Positions 45,057 to 56,247 of a stretch of 64,000 bases of DNA are shown piece after piece (positions within the stretch are counted from its first letter, which is position 1; every line of letters starts with the position of its first letter). The stretch spans positions 1,116,001-1,180,000 of the forward strand of contig VDCT01000326.1 of NCBI GenBank assembly GCA_009763385.1, in the 5' to 3' direction. This DNA is from Coix lacryma-jobi var. lacryma-jobi. Lineage: Eukaryota > Streptophyta > Magnoliopsida > Poales > Poaceae. The notes beneath the pieces are model-generated. The model was not told the DNA's origin and searched no databases. It saw only the letters and a program-made list of their open reading frames with translations. Position numbers and translations under genes: made by a program.

Positions 45057-45240
45057 TGCAAACTAAGCAAACTCAAAACAAGACCACAAGAATCTAATCT
45101 GATGGCTGATAATTTTAGCACTCAAACCCCTCCACTCATGGGGTGTTTTGCAACAGCCGGATAGGATGAGTGGGGGAGGGGGGGTTGAGTGCTAAAATTA
45201 ACAGTCATTGTGGTCTTGATTAAAGTTTGCATAGTTTGCA
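45057..45240. mobile_element. foldback (hairpin) element
   Basis: Long imperfect inverted repeat. The left arm (TGCAAACTAAGC, AAGACCACA, TTTTAGCACTCAA) is mirrored by the right arm (TTGAGTGCTAAAA, TGTGGTCTT, GCATAGTTTGCA) around a loop near 45143-45165. The transcript would fold into a roughly 80-bp-arm hairpin. No convincing target duplication, so the class is unassigned. Confidence 0.6.
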
Positions 45241-46907
45241 CAAGTGTCTAGTTTGCATAGCATATATTCCATTTAAAATTATCCTAAACCAAACTGACGA
45301 GGACATATTAGCTGATAACACTATTACAAGGACAAGTTAGCTAGCTGACGAAATTACGATATCAAATTTCGCCAGTTAGCTAAGTATGTTTGGTAATCAA
45401 CTTCTCTTGATTATAGGATAACTGACTCGTCAAGTATGTTTGGTAACTGAAATTAGCTACCTGACTCAGGAACTTAGCTAACTGAAATTACAACACCAAA
45501 TCTCGTCAAGTTAGCTAATATTACGACACAATATTACAAGTTAGCTAATTTCACCAGTTAGCTAACTGACTCAGAAGTTGAAAATTATTCTAAAACATAT
45601 TGCAATTTCTGTTAGTTAACTAAAATTACAAGGACCGATAGGGAAGAATGTATAACACTATTTATGACACACTAAATAAGTAGGTTGTGAAAAAATCATA
45701 ATGTATCTAGTAACACAATTTCGGTAGCATAAATATTGATGCTTTTATACAAATTTGATTACATCTAAAATAATTAACTTGGAGCAATTCTAAAAAATGA
45801 TTTACTTTAGAACGGAAAAGGTAAATTTAAGGGATCACGTAGGCTAACTGACGAGTATCTGTGCCACACACACGCTCCTCTGTAATATTAGCTATAAGTT
45901 ATTATCTAGCTAACTGTTACCTAGTTTGGTCTATAATTATTGAGATAGTTGTTAGTTTTGTATTTGCTAAAGAGTAAAATGTGCCATATGTCCTTAAACC
46001 TTTTATGAATTTTCACATGCGTCCTCGAACGAAAAAAAGTTACCATCTGAGTGCCATCATAATGTGAGCGTCTAAGTGACCATCCGAGTGCCATCATGTC
46101 ATGTGACCCCCTGAATGGCTTAATCACATATTGGAAATCAAGAGGACACTTGTCGACTTCTCATAAATGTAAGCTATCCTGTCCACAAATAAATTCCAAA
46201 GAAACCCAAACAAGGTCCTTTCTCCTCCCGCGGATTGCCAAGGATTCTCGGAGGCAAATAGCCGGAGATGAACAAAACACAACGTGGGACCCGGGTGTCA
46301 TCCTCGGTTCCTGATACGTGCGCTATTTATATATAATATAATAAAATACTAGGCAGTTTGGCGACCAGACGGAACGGGACATTGCAGGAGCGGGACCGCG
46401 GGCCGCGCCCAACGTCTGACTACTGAGCCCGACCCACGTCAGCCCGGGAGCTAAAAGCTAGCCGTTGGGCCTTGCCGCCATTTTCCACAGGATGGAAGCA
46501 CGTGGGCCCACGCGCCGGGCCGGGGTAAAAAACGGTAGTAAAAGGCCGCACTGAAATCCTGGCCAGATTTGGGCTGCGTGTGCCCCTGCTCTCCTTGCGT
46601 GCACACCGCTACCCAACACGAGGGGCCGCGCTGTCTCCATGACCTGTGGGGCCAGCCGCCAGGGCAGCCGTGCCATCGACGTCCCATGCCGATGCGGCAA
46701 CGCCCACACGGATCACGGCTTGTGTTGGAAGGTGTGTGCGCGTGAGCTGTGCCTGCCTGTGCTGTGTCTGCGTGCGATGCCCCCCCAAGCCTTTTCTTTT
46801 CCCCTAGCCTGTGTCCCACGCGCACACCTCTCACTGTCCCCGCAATGGGAATTATGCTCCGTGCACCAAGATCACAGATAAAACTCTATTGTTTACTCAG
46901 CATGTGC
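45241..46907. other. intergenic, with AGTTAGCTAA-type degenerate repeats
   Basis: 45290-45570 repeats motifs such as AGTTAGCTAA and TATGTTTGGTAA in degenerate form. 46340-46870 is GC-rich with open frames on both strands but no recognisable domain or splice structure. No gene is called. Confidence 0.4.
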
Positions 46908-46917
46908 TACTATAATT

Positions 46918-47910
46918 GGAAAAAGTCTACTTCACTCCCTCACCTATTAAGGTTTGTTTACTTAATGTCTCAACCTATGAAACCGTCTGTTTTAGCCCCT
47001 GAACTTTATAAAACCGGTTAAATTACCCCCTCAGACGGTTTTAGACGGTGGTTTTGCTATAGTAACGGCGGTTTTGGTTTTTTCTTTTTTATCTATTTTG
47101 GTTGAATATTTGAAAAATCATAGTAAATCACATAAAAATCATAAAATGGAAAATTTAAATTATTTGGACTCCACATGAGTAGATCTACACAATGAATATA
47201 TAATATGGTATGCTTTAGTACAAAGTTTTTTTTTGTAGATTTAAATATGTTCTTTTTACAAATTAATTGGAACAATTCATAACTGTAGTTTCTATGGTCC
47301 ATTTATGGTAAAATTTTTATGGTGACCTAGTTATTGTATGATTGAACTACAGTAAAAATTTTATACTCATTGGATCACATACAACTTAGTTATAGATTTA
47401 TTTAGATTTAACAAGCATAAACCCTAAATAAATCTATAACTAAATTATACTTGATTCAATGAGTATAAATTTTTTACTATAGTTCAAGCATACAATAATT
47501 AGGCCACCATAAAAATTTGACTACAATTAGACCATACAAAGTATAATTATGAATTATTTCAATTAATTATAAAAAAGAATAGACTTAAATCTACAGCAAA
47601 AACTTTATACTAAAGTATATGATATTATATATTTTCTGTGTAGATCTACTCATGTGGAGTCCAACAAAATTAAATTTTCCATTTTACGATTTTTTTGTGA
47701 TTTACTATGATTTTTCAAAGATTCAGCCAAAATAAATAAAAAAGAAAAAACCAAAACCGCAGTTACTGTAGTAAAACCACCGTCTAAAACCGCCTGAGGG
47801 GGTAATTTGACCGGTTTTATAAAGTTCAGGGGCTAAAATAGACGGTTTCATAGATTGAGACATTAAGTAGACAACTCTTAATAGGTGAGGGAGTAAAGTA
47901 GACTTTTTCC
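46918..47910. mobile_element. 993-bp foldback element, Mutator-like by target duplication
   Basis: Almost the whole element is an inverted repeat with about 480-bp arms (roughly 90% similar by eye) around a short centre near 47405-47430. The ends are GGAAAAAGTCTACTT and its inverse. A perfect 10-bp direct repeat TACTATAATT flanks it at 46908-46917 and 47911-47920. Long terminal inverted repeats with a 9-11 bp duplication suggest a non-autonomous Mutator-like element. It has no coding capacity. Confidence 0.85.
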
Positions 47911-47920
47911 TACTATAATT

Positions 47921-48530
47921 TGTTGAGACATATCGACGCTATTTAAGGTGCATTTTTATCTATATAACAATTATTACCAATATCGATAAAGTGTCTCCTC
48001 TGCACTAACAATCCCTGTTAGAACACGTCCTTGATAAGAGGTGATATCACCGACATGTGTTGGACGTGGAAAGAGAAATGAAGAGAGAGAATACTACATA
48101 GCGACAAGTAACAAATCAATGGTAGATTTCACGTGAGTTGAGGAGGTCTAAGAGTGAAGAAGTTCATATACCATCAAGTATGATATGAATCAAATAATAA
48201 CATTTTTTCTATCTCTCCTCTGACTCAGCCTATGACGTCATTCACGTCGTCGTAAAACACCCTTGCATATAAACAATCTGACTTTTTATGTTACCATGTT
48301 CAACGCGGTTACACAACTAGTACATAATATTTTCGTGTCAACGTCATAGCATATACAGTAGTAGTAACACCAAATAAACTTAAAGTTAAAGATTAGACAT
48401 GGCATATACAGTAGGTGACCAAGTATACTATCGTCAAATATAGGTCACCCAACCCCAACCGCGCGGGGTGCCTCTAGCAGATACGCCGTTCGGCCCTCAA
48501 GAGCAGTCCCCCGTGTCTCTTTTTTACAGC
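47921..48530. other. promoter-side flank of the receptor-like kinase gene
   Basis: No gene. AT-rich sequence turns GC-rich near 48460. A pyrimidine-rich stretch (CTCTCTCCCTCTACTACTC at about 48579) resembles a plant Y-patch or start region for the downstream gene. Confidence 0.4.
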
Positions 48531-48987
48531 TGTTTTTGTTCCGTTTCCTCACGCCATTTTTTCCCTCTCATCATCAGCCTCTCTCCCTCTACTACTCATC
48601 ATCATCAGTCATCAGTGTAGTGAAACTGAGAACTTTATTGTGTGCTTGCTTGCTTGCTTCCCTTGTACTGTCGGCCCTTTTCTCTCCTTCCCAATCCATC
48701 CATCCAGCAAGCAAAGCATTGCCTCCCCCTCTCCCCCGGAGCGGAGAGCCGCCGGCCGGCCTCCCATGGCCACCAGCTCCCGCTCCGCCCCGCACTGACG
48801 TGACGCCGCCGAGGGATTGAGGAGCAAGACCTCCAGCTGGAGGAAGGGGAACCGGAAGGAGCGGCCACGCGCCCTTCGCCACGTCTTGCGTCGTCGCGGG
48901 GCCCGGCCCTTCGCCGGCGACGACGAGCGCCCACCACGTACGCCCGCCACCTCCCCTTCCCCTTCATGCCGCACCCCGAACCCTAAT

Positions 48988-49184
48988 GTAAGCTATTTCT
49001 GTTCGGATCCGATCCACTCATCCAGTTGTTTTATATACAACAGTATTACATACGTGTAATCATCGTCACACCTTCCAAGTTGGATTTCTTGCGAATTCCC
49101 TCTTCCCCACCTCCTCTGGTTCTCTATCTTACTCTGATGAAGTGATGACGTCACCCATTCGACGCTTCCCCTGCACCTGTGTAG
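48988..49184 (+). other. probable 5' UTR intron of the kinase gene
   Basis: CCCTAAT|GTAAGC at 48988 and CTGTGTAG ending at 49184 give a 197-bp GT-AG intron. It would join a GC-rich leader (about 48600-48987) to the 17 bases before the ATG at 49202. Predicted from sequence only. Confidence 0.55.
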
Positions 49185-49201
49185 GTTGCTGAGGAGCAGA
49201 G

Positions 49202-52200
49202 ATGTCGACGACTGGCGAAATCCTGAGGGCGGAGCTATCTTCCAGGACGCCGCCGTTCGGCCTGAGGCTATGGATTGTGATTGGCATCTGCATCTGGGTG
49301 GCCATCCTGTTCATCCTAGGCTTCATGTGCTTCTGGTCCATATACCGGAGGAAGCCCAGCAAGTCGTCCTTCGACAGTACCAATACCATCCCGGTGTCCC
49401 AGATTCCGGACGTCTCCAAGGAGATTGCGGTGGACGAGGCGCGTGAGCACGCTGCCGTGCAGAGCTTCCACGTGCACGAGAGCCGCGCGCTGGCGCTGGC
49501 GCTGCAGGAGAAGCACTGCGACAAGGATTCCGGGAAAATGCTGGGGCACCTGGTCAGGAGCAAGTCCAGCGACGCTGATAACCTGAGCCAGTGCAGCTCG
49601 GCGTACCAGTGCGAGAGGGCCGCGAGCTCGTACTCTGGCGATGAAGGCAACTCGGGCAATGCTGTCGCCAGGAGGCAGTACTCTCAGTATCCGACTGTCA
49701 CCGCGTCTCCGTTGGTTGGTCTCCCCGAGTTTTCGCATCTCGGTTGGGGTCATTGGTTTACTCTGAGGGATTTGGAGCATGCGACGAATCGGTTCTCCAA
49801 GGAGAATGTCATTGGGGAAGGTGGATATGGGATAGTTTACCGGGGTCGACTCATTAATGGGACTGATGTCGCAATTAAAAAGCTTCTTAATAACATGTAA
49901 GAAGCTCTGATGATTGTTTTAACCTTATTAAAGATGATTTTTCGTACAGAAGCTAAAATGTTACTCTGCCCTCTTTGATGGTCACTGTAGGGGTCAGGCA
50001 GAAAAGGAGTTCAGGGTTGAAGTTGAGGCAATTGGGCACGTCAGACATAAGAATCTTGTCCGCCTTCTAGGATATTGCGTCGAGGGTATCCACAGGTGAA
50101 GCTAATTTCCGATCAAATGTGCTTACTGTCTGCAAGCTGTTGTCTCTGCTACCATATATATGTACTTGAATACCATGACAACTGATCCACATATAATTGC
50201 ACCCTATGTTCATGATAAAATCACGAAGCTCCAAACCCTTACAGAATCTAACACGTGACCACACTTTGAGAAAGCATGTGCCTTGGTACATTCATAACTG
50301 TAACATTTCAGCCCGTCAGAATTTTATCCGATGAACATAATAATCATTGTTATGATGATTTACCTAGCTTGCAACCAAGCAGCCCTCAGTCAAACATTGT
50401 TTCACTTTGCTCGACTGTTTTCTATTTGTTCAATACCATATTAAATAGGTTACAACTTATGAGCATCTTTTTTAGGACCCAGTAGAAGTGTACGTCTGTT
50501 ATTGATCCATCACTCGGAAGTATTGAAGTACTTAAAACTTCTATCAATCATCAAATTTTGTTTCTCTTTGTCTTTACATATCCGCTGATGCATTTGTGGT
50601 GTGAAACTTGTACGATAGTTGTTATAGTTTGGCACAACATGGTAGCAAATGGTAATCTTTTACTGGACGGAAGCGTTTTATGGAATGGTTCACTGAAATC
50701 CCATAATGTCGTGTCCCATTCTTTCTTCAGATATATCATTGCTCATGGCGCTTCAGGAGGAATACAGTAGGTCTTTGGCATCAAAGCCTTCTAGGTCTAT
50801 CCATGCACTACAGGCCTGTCTGGTTGGTGGTGTGGCCTGCGGCACTCGCCCAGGCACGTCGATCCAGCCACGAAGCGCTCAAAATTGACAGCGTAGGGAG
50901 CTTCCTTGCCCAGGCAAAATATGCTAGTCTCTGAACCAAACGGGCCCTACATCCATAAAACTAGGTGTGGCAAAGTATGGTACTGAACAACAGTCCTTAA
51001 TCAGGAGCCAAACAGGCACAGTTTACTGGGCTGTCAACATCATCACATTATATCTCTAGAAGCTCTTGGTCGCGAAAGTTTGCGTTAATGTCTAACGTAA
51101 CACTAACAATAACTATCCTCAGAACGTCAATTAACAACATAAATAGGTTTGCTAAAGATAAGCAGTGTCTAGTTAAGATGTGTGCTTTACTGCCAGATTT
51201 TGGATCGATCTTTTCAAAGTTACTGTTCTACTTCTACCTGTGCTACATGTTACAAGGTTTTTTACAACTGAAGTTGTGAGATAATAATTTCTATGTTTTG
51301 AAGCAAATTGTCACTTGGCACCCCAGGCATGCATTTTTTACTCTTTACCTGCCTGAATATGAATATTCCTCACCTCTCAAAAAAGGAAAATAAAGTTATA
51401 TTATGTTAGTAATCTGAAAATTGTTTCTTTTCCATCTTGTCCCTGTTATTTTGGTAATTTTGTTTGGTTGCTTGCTGATAGTTAATCTGGTCCTGCTGTA
51501 CGGTTACCTTTCTATCTCACTGCTGAGTGCTGGCCCACTGATTCAATGAAAAACCTTGGCAATTAGATATTTTTCGTGAGGTGATGCTATTAGAGCCTTT
51601 TTGCTTTCTCCATCTAGGTTCAGCCCGGTTGAACATTTAAAGTGGTGTATGGGCACCATTCAAATCTATCTGCTTCATATATCATATGGTTATTTAATCT
51701 ATTTGAGTGTTCTCCTAATCATATCCTGTTATTCCAGGATGCTTGTGTATGAGTATGTGAATAATGGGAACCTAGAACAGTGGCTTCATGGTGCAATGCG
51801 TCAGCACGGTGTTCTTACTTGGGAGGCTCGGATGAAAGTCATTCTTGGAATTGCTAAGGCGTAAGAAATGAACCATTCATCATTTTGCATCTTTTATATG
51901 CATACATTTATTAATGCAAGATGATATCTGTAACTGAACAATATACAGGCTTGCTTATTTACATGAAGCCATAGAACCAAAAGTTGTACACCGTGATATC
52001 AAATCAAGCAATATCTTAATTGATGAAGAATTCAATGGCAAGCTTTCTGATTTCGGACTGGCCAAGCTCTTGGGTGCTGGAAAAAGCCATATCACAACTC
52101 GAGTTATGGGAACATTCGGGTATGTTGTTTGCATGTTTTTGTTTATGGGAACATTCCGGAGTATGACTTTTCTTCACAAACTGGAACATGTGCTCTGTAC

Positions 52201-53045
52201 AGCTTTGTATGGAAAAAACCATTCATCTTTTATTTCGCTACTGTTTCAGGTATGTGGCTCCTGAGTATGCCAATACAGGACTGTTAAATGAGAAGAGCGA
52301 TGTCTACAGTTTTGGGGTGCTACTACTGGAAGCAGTGACTGGGAGGGATCCTGTTGACTATGGTCGGCCTGCTAATGAGGTGATCATCTGCTACTGTCTC
52401 ATGCATGTGCTAAACAAGAAGTCCATTCTAGTTGCCATTTGTTTCACAGCAAAACAGATCTGCTTGGTAGGAGGGACAATATACTTCAGGTGTATGTATA
52501 TCCTGTGTTTATGCCTAGCGTAGTAACCCTTATGGCAATAGTACTTTAAAATTTATGCTTGGAGCTGTGTCAGATCTGAATATTGATCAGCTACAAGCCC
52601 AATAACACGGTGGCTGTGCAGGTTCATCTGGTGGAGTGGCTGAAAATGATGGTTGGCACTAGAAGAGCCGAGGACGTAGTGGATCCCGACATGGAGTTGA
52701 AACCAGCGATTCGTGCTCTGAAGCGTGCACTTCTAGTGGCACTGCGCTGTGTGGACCCAGATGCTGAGAAAAGGCCCACTATGGGTCAGGTTGTTCGGAT
52801 GCTCGAGGCCGAAGACGTCCCGTCAAGGGAGGTTTGTACATCCTGAGATTTGTTCCGTTGATACAACTACTCTGTAATTCCTTGCGCAGTAGTTCTAAAT
52901 CTTGCGTTGTGATCCTCTGAAGGACCGCCGGAGCCGGAGGGGCCACAGCAACAACGCAGACAGCGAGTCCAAGGCAAGCTCAAGTGAGTTCGAGATAAGC
53001 AGTGATCGAAGAGATTCAGGACCGTCATCGAGGTTCCAGCTCTAA
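49202..53045 (+). CDS. receptor-like serine/threonine kinase with one transmembrane helix
   Basis: Seven coding exons, all with GT-AG introns and consistent phase: 49202-49896, 49991-50095, 51738-51860, 51949-52119, 52250-52379, 52622-52831, 52923-53045. Protein 518 aa. A very short extracellular part precedes a transmembrane helix (about residues 23-49, LWIVIGICIWVAILFILGF) with RRK on the cytosolic side. A Ser-rich juxtamembrane region follows. The kinase domain has GEGGYG (205-210), catalytic Lys in VAIK (226), HRDIKSSN (HRD 322-324), DFG (342-344) and APEY (368-371), all intact. The tail is Ser/Arg-rich. It resembles the plant family of kinases without an ectodomain (like Arabidopsis At5g18500/At2g42960). 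Expected to phosphorylate Ser/Thr targets at the plasma membrane; substrate unknown. The long second intron contains a MITE. Confidence 0.92.
50812..50948. mobile_element. hAT-like MITE in intron 2 of the kinase gene
   Basis: The ends AGGCCTGTCTGGTT and AACCAAACGGGCCCT are imperfect inverted repeats of the GGCCTGTTTGGTT type. It lies entirely within the 50096-51737 intron. Target duplication not resolved. Confidence 0.5.
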
Positions 53046-54285
53046 CTCCCAGTGAGAGCACAGCAGATCACCATGTCCAAGAACTCGGTTTCAGTTCAAG
53101 TTCGCCGGGTTGTCCGTTTCCTGCTCGCTCATGCATTCAGGGGGCTGTTCGAAAGGTTGACCTATTTGGAAATCCGCGAGGGTTTTCACACCTGTAGAGC
53201 TTTGGATGGTGGGCATGGTTGCTTGGTACTGGGGCTTTGGATAGTGGGCATGGTTGGTACTGGTAGAGATAGGAAGGACATGGACATTGCATTTTGTTAC
53301 TGTAGGTATTACCCTTTCCTTGGTGGTAGCCAGCGTAGAGGGCAGAGTCGGATCGATTCCTTGGGAGATTGGGACTTGTCATGGATCTGGATCCTATTCG
53401 TGTTTTGTTTGTGCATCAGCTTGTACAGAAACTTTATATTATTGTTCTCTCATTCTCTGGTTCTTGGTTAGGGCTCATCGGCGAGCAGGAAGGACGACCG
53501 GCTCTTTCCTCATGTGATGAGTGGCTTGAAGGTTGAAGCATCAACCTTTTCCAGCATACTGAGGCCTTGTTTGGTTCCGTTGGATTAGAATAGGATTTGG
53601 AACCATTCTAGATGCTGTTCGTTTATGTGAAATACGAAGCAGACTGAGGCCTTGTTTGGTTCCGTTGGATTAGAATAGGATTTGGAACCATTCTAGATCG
53701 AGAATGAGTGAATCAAAAAGATTGACTTGATTTGGTTCTTTTCGTTTCTGGTCTAAGAAGTGAGGAATAAATCTGGGTTTTATAGCATAAGAAATGAGCT
53801 AAACTCAAACTGGATGACATCAATCTGTCTTGAACCAAATCTTAACCGAACAACTAACTATTTTACTATGAATTGGATTCAAAACTGGATGAGATTAATT
53901 CGATCGGAATGGCTAACAAGGCGTAAATGAATTACTGGCTTCTAGTGCAAAGTGCTGAGTGCTGACACCGGCAGAAATGAGGGCAGGTTTGCACTTACTG
54001 AACGTCAACGGAACTCCACTCCCCCGCGAATGGGCCTGAATCTTTTACTAGTAGGCCGGCCAAGTAAAAAGACCACTTGGGTTGGGGCCCATATGAAGTG
54101 GAAATATCCTCCACCGTCTCTCTCGTCTGGTCTCGCTCTCGTCACGTCCCCTTCCACTTCCACCCAGCCCACCGCCCCACCTAGTCCAGTCCAGTCCAGT
54201 CCCATCTCGCCTTCCGCTTAAACCCCCACCCCACACATCGCACCCAAGGCGAGAGAAGCCCTCGCCAATCGGCAATTCGGCACCC
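53046..54285. other. kinase 3' flank and PPR promoter region
   Basis: The kinase 3' UTR probably ends within the first few hundred bases. 53648-53922 looks like a hAT-type MITE (separate entry). A pyrimidine-rich leader with a TCCAG repeat (about 54184-54200) precedes the PPR start codon. No other gene. Confidence 0.45.
53648..53922. mobile_element. hAT-like MITE with duplicated left end
   Basis: It starts GGCCTTGTTTGGTTCCG and ends CTAACAAGGC, inverse of the start. The first about 55 bp (from ACTGAGGCC, 53643) also occur 85 bp upstream from 53558, so the left end is duplicated or a second truncated copy lies next to it. Confidence 0.55.
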
Positions 54286-56247
54286 ATGGCCGCCACCGCC
54301 GCCATCCACCTGCGCCCGCTCCGCTCCGTCGCCGTCTCCTCCGCGAGATCCCGCTCGCTCCTCCACCTCCTCGCCCGCCCCCTCTCCTCTTCCCAGTCGG
54401 GATCGTCCTACGCCTACCACCCTTTCCCTACCCCGGCCGCCGCCGCCCCCAACCATGTCCACCATCCTCCCCACCACCACCAGCAGTGGGCGCCGCCGAG
54501 GAACCCGCCTCCCCCCGGGGCCCCTCCACAGTGGTCCTCGCAGGGACATCCGCCTCCGCCGCCCCGCGGCTATGGGCCTCAACCGCCGCAGCACCAGCAT
54601 GTGCCGCCTCCGCCGCCACGCGGCTACGGGCCTCCACCCCCGCACCAGCATGTGCCGCCGCCGCCGCACGGCCACGGGCCTCCACCACCGGGCCAGCGCA
54701 TGCCGCCTCCGCCGCCGCACGGCCACGGGCCTCCACCACCGGGCCAGCGCATGCCGCCTCCGCCGCCGCACGGCCACGGGCCTCCACCACCGGGGCGGCA
54801 CGTGCCGCCTCCGCCGCCGCACGGCCACGGGCCTCCACCACCGGGACAGCACGGACCGCCTCCGCCGCCGCATGGCCACGGGCCTCCACCACCGGGACAG
54901 CATGGTCCGCCGCCTCCGCCGCCACCACCCGGGCACGGTCCTCCGCCACCGGGACAGCATGGGCCGCCACCGCACGGCCACGGGCCTCCACCACCGGGAC
55001 AGCATGGGCCGCGGCCTCCTCCGCCACCACACGGCCACGGACCTCCGCCACCGGGCCAGCACGTGTCGCCTCCACCGCCACGTGGCCACGGGCCTCCACC
55101 CCCGCACCAGCAGGCACCGCCTCCACCGCCGCCTGAACCTGTGGCGGGGCCTGGGGAGCTGATGGGATTGTGCCGGGAGGGGCGAGTGAAGGACGCCGTG
55201 GAGCTTCTGGCCAAGGGGGCGCGCACCGACCCGCCCGCCTTCTACGAGCTCGCGGCCGCCTGCTCCAACCCTAAGCTGCTGGAGGAGCTCAGGAAGGTGC
55301 ATGACTTCTTCCTCCGTTCGTCCTTCCGTGGTGACCTTCGGGTCAACAACAAGCTGCTCGAGATGTACGCCAAGTGCGCAGCCATGCCCCACGCCCGCAG
55401 GACGTTCGACAATATGCCTGACCGTGACATGGACTCGTGGCACATCATGATCGATGGCTACTCGGTCAATGGGCTTGGGGATGAGGCGCTGCGGCTGTTC
55501 GAGCTGATGAAGGAGTGTATGGCACCCACCAGTCAGACCTACCTGCTTGTGCTCAATGCTTGTGCCAACTCGGAGGCCATCGAGGAGGCGCTCCTTTACT
55601 TTGATGCCATGTCCAGGGACCATGGCATTGAGCCTGGTGTGGAGCACTATGTTGGGATCATTGAGGTCTTGGGGAAGTCAGGGCATCTCAATGAGGCTCT
55701 GGAGTTCATTGAGAAGCTGCCTTTCGAGCCCAATGCCATGGTGTGGGAGTCACTCTTGAACCTGGCGCGGATGAACGGGGACATTGATCTCGAGGACCGG
55801 GCAGAGGAGTTGTTGGTGTCACTTGATCCGTCCAAGGCAAACCCAAAGAAGCTCCCAACCCCACCTCCGAAGAGGCGTCTGGGAATTAACATGCTTGATG
55901 GGAGGAACAAGCTAGTAGAATACAGGCTGCCACCAAAGATTGAAAAGAAGGTGGTCAATGAGCAGAGGTACGTCCCGGACACAAGATATGTGCTCCATGA
56001 CATTGATCAGGAGGCCAAGGAACAGGCATTGCTGTACCACAGTGAGAGGCTGGCAATTGCTTATGGTCTGATTAGCACCCCAGCAAGGACTCCACTTCGC
56101 ATCATTAAGAACCTGAGGATATGTGGGGACTGCCACAATGCCATCAAGATCATGTCAAGGATCGTTGGGAGAGAACTCATTGTGAGGGACAATAAGAGGT
56201 TCCACCATTTCAAGGATGGAAAGTGCTCCTGTGGAGATTATTGGTGA
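54286..56247 (+). CDS. PPR-DYW protein, DYW2-like RNA editing factor
   Basis: Intronless, 653 aa. The Ala/Arg/Ser-rich N-terminus looks like an organelle transit peptide. Residues about 75-283 are a proline-rich region of roughly ten imperfect repeats built on HGHGPPPPGQ. From about 288, a few PPR units (e.g. WHIMIDGYSVNGLGDEALRL) lead into an E-type region. The C-terminus is a complete DYW cytidine-deaminase-like domain with HSE (585-587), CGDCH (613-617) and terminal DYW. The short PPR tract, low-complexity N-terminus and close match to the DYW2/At2g15690 type (RYVPDTRYVLHDID region) suggest a DYW2-like subunit. Such proteins supply deaminase activity to other PPR proteins in C-to-U editing in mitochondria and plastids. 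The start at 54286 has a good context (CACCCATGG). Function inferred from family. Confidence 0.88.
   Translation: MAATAAIHLRPLRSVAVSSARSRSLLHLLARPLSSSQSGSSYAYHPFPTPAAAAPNHVHHPPHHHQQWAPPRNPPPPGAPPQWSSQGHPPPPPRGYGPQPPQHQHVPPPPPRGYGPPPPHQHVPPPPHGHGPPPPGQRMPPPPPHGHGPPPPGQRMPPPPPHGHGPPPPGRHVPPPPPHGHGPPPPGQHGPPPPPHGHGPPPPGQHGPPPPPPPPGHGPPPPGQHGPPPHGHGPPPPGQHGPRPPPPPHGHGPPPPGQHVSPPPPRGHGPPPPHQQAPPPPPPEPVAGPGELMGLCREGRVKDAVELLAKGARTDPPAFYELAAACSNPKLLEELRKVHDFFLRSSFRGDLRVNNKLLEMYAKCAAMPHARRTFDNMPDRDMDSWHIMIDGYSVNGLGDEALRLFELMKECMAPTSQTYLLVLNACANSEAIEEALLYFDAMSRDHGIEPGVEHYVGIIEVLGKSGHLNEALEFIEKLPFEPNAMVWESLLNLARMNGDIDLEDRAEELLVSLDPSKANPKKLPTPPPKRRLGINMLDGRNKLVEYRLPPKIEKKVVNEQRYVPDTRYVLHDIDQEAKEQALLYHSERLAIAYGLISTPARTPLRIIKNLRICGDCHNAIKIMSRIVGRELIVRDNKRFHHFKDGKCSCGDYW
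54655..55125. repeat. coding minisatellite in the PPR gene
   Basis: About nine imperfect 48-63 bp units containing CACGGCCACGGGCCTCCACC, all lengths multiples of three so the frame holds. It encodes the HGHGPPPPGQ repeats. It also generates long but meaningless open frames on the opposite strand. Confidence 0.85.

Noticed and set aside
46451..46881. Open frames on both strands in a GC-rich patch upstream of the foldback
   Set aside because: Competing frames on both strands, no domain or intron structure. Possibly a captured fragment but not supportable.
54181..55647. 488-codon open frame on the minus strand opposite the PPR gene, rich in Arg and Trp
   Set aside because: It is the mirror of the proline/glycine/histidine repeat. 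High GC and three-base periodicity remove stops on the other strand. No domain is visible and the plus-strand gene is clear.
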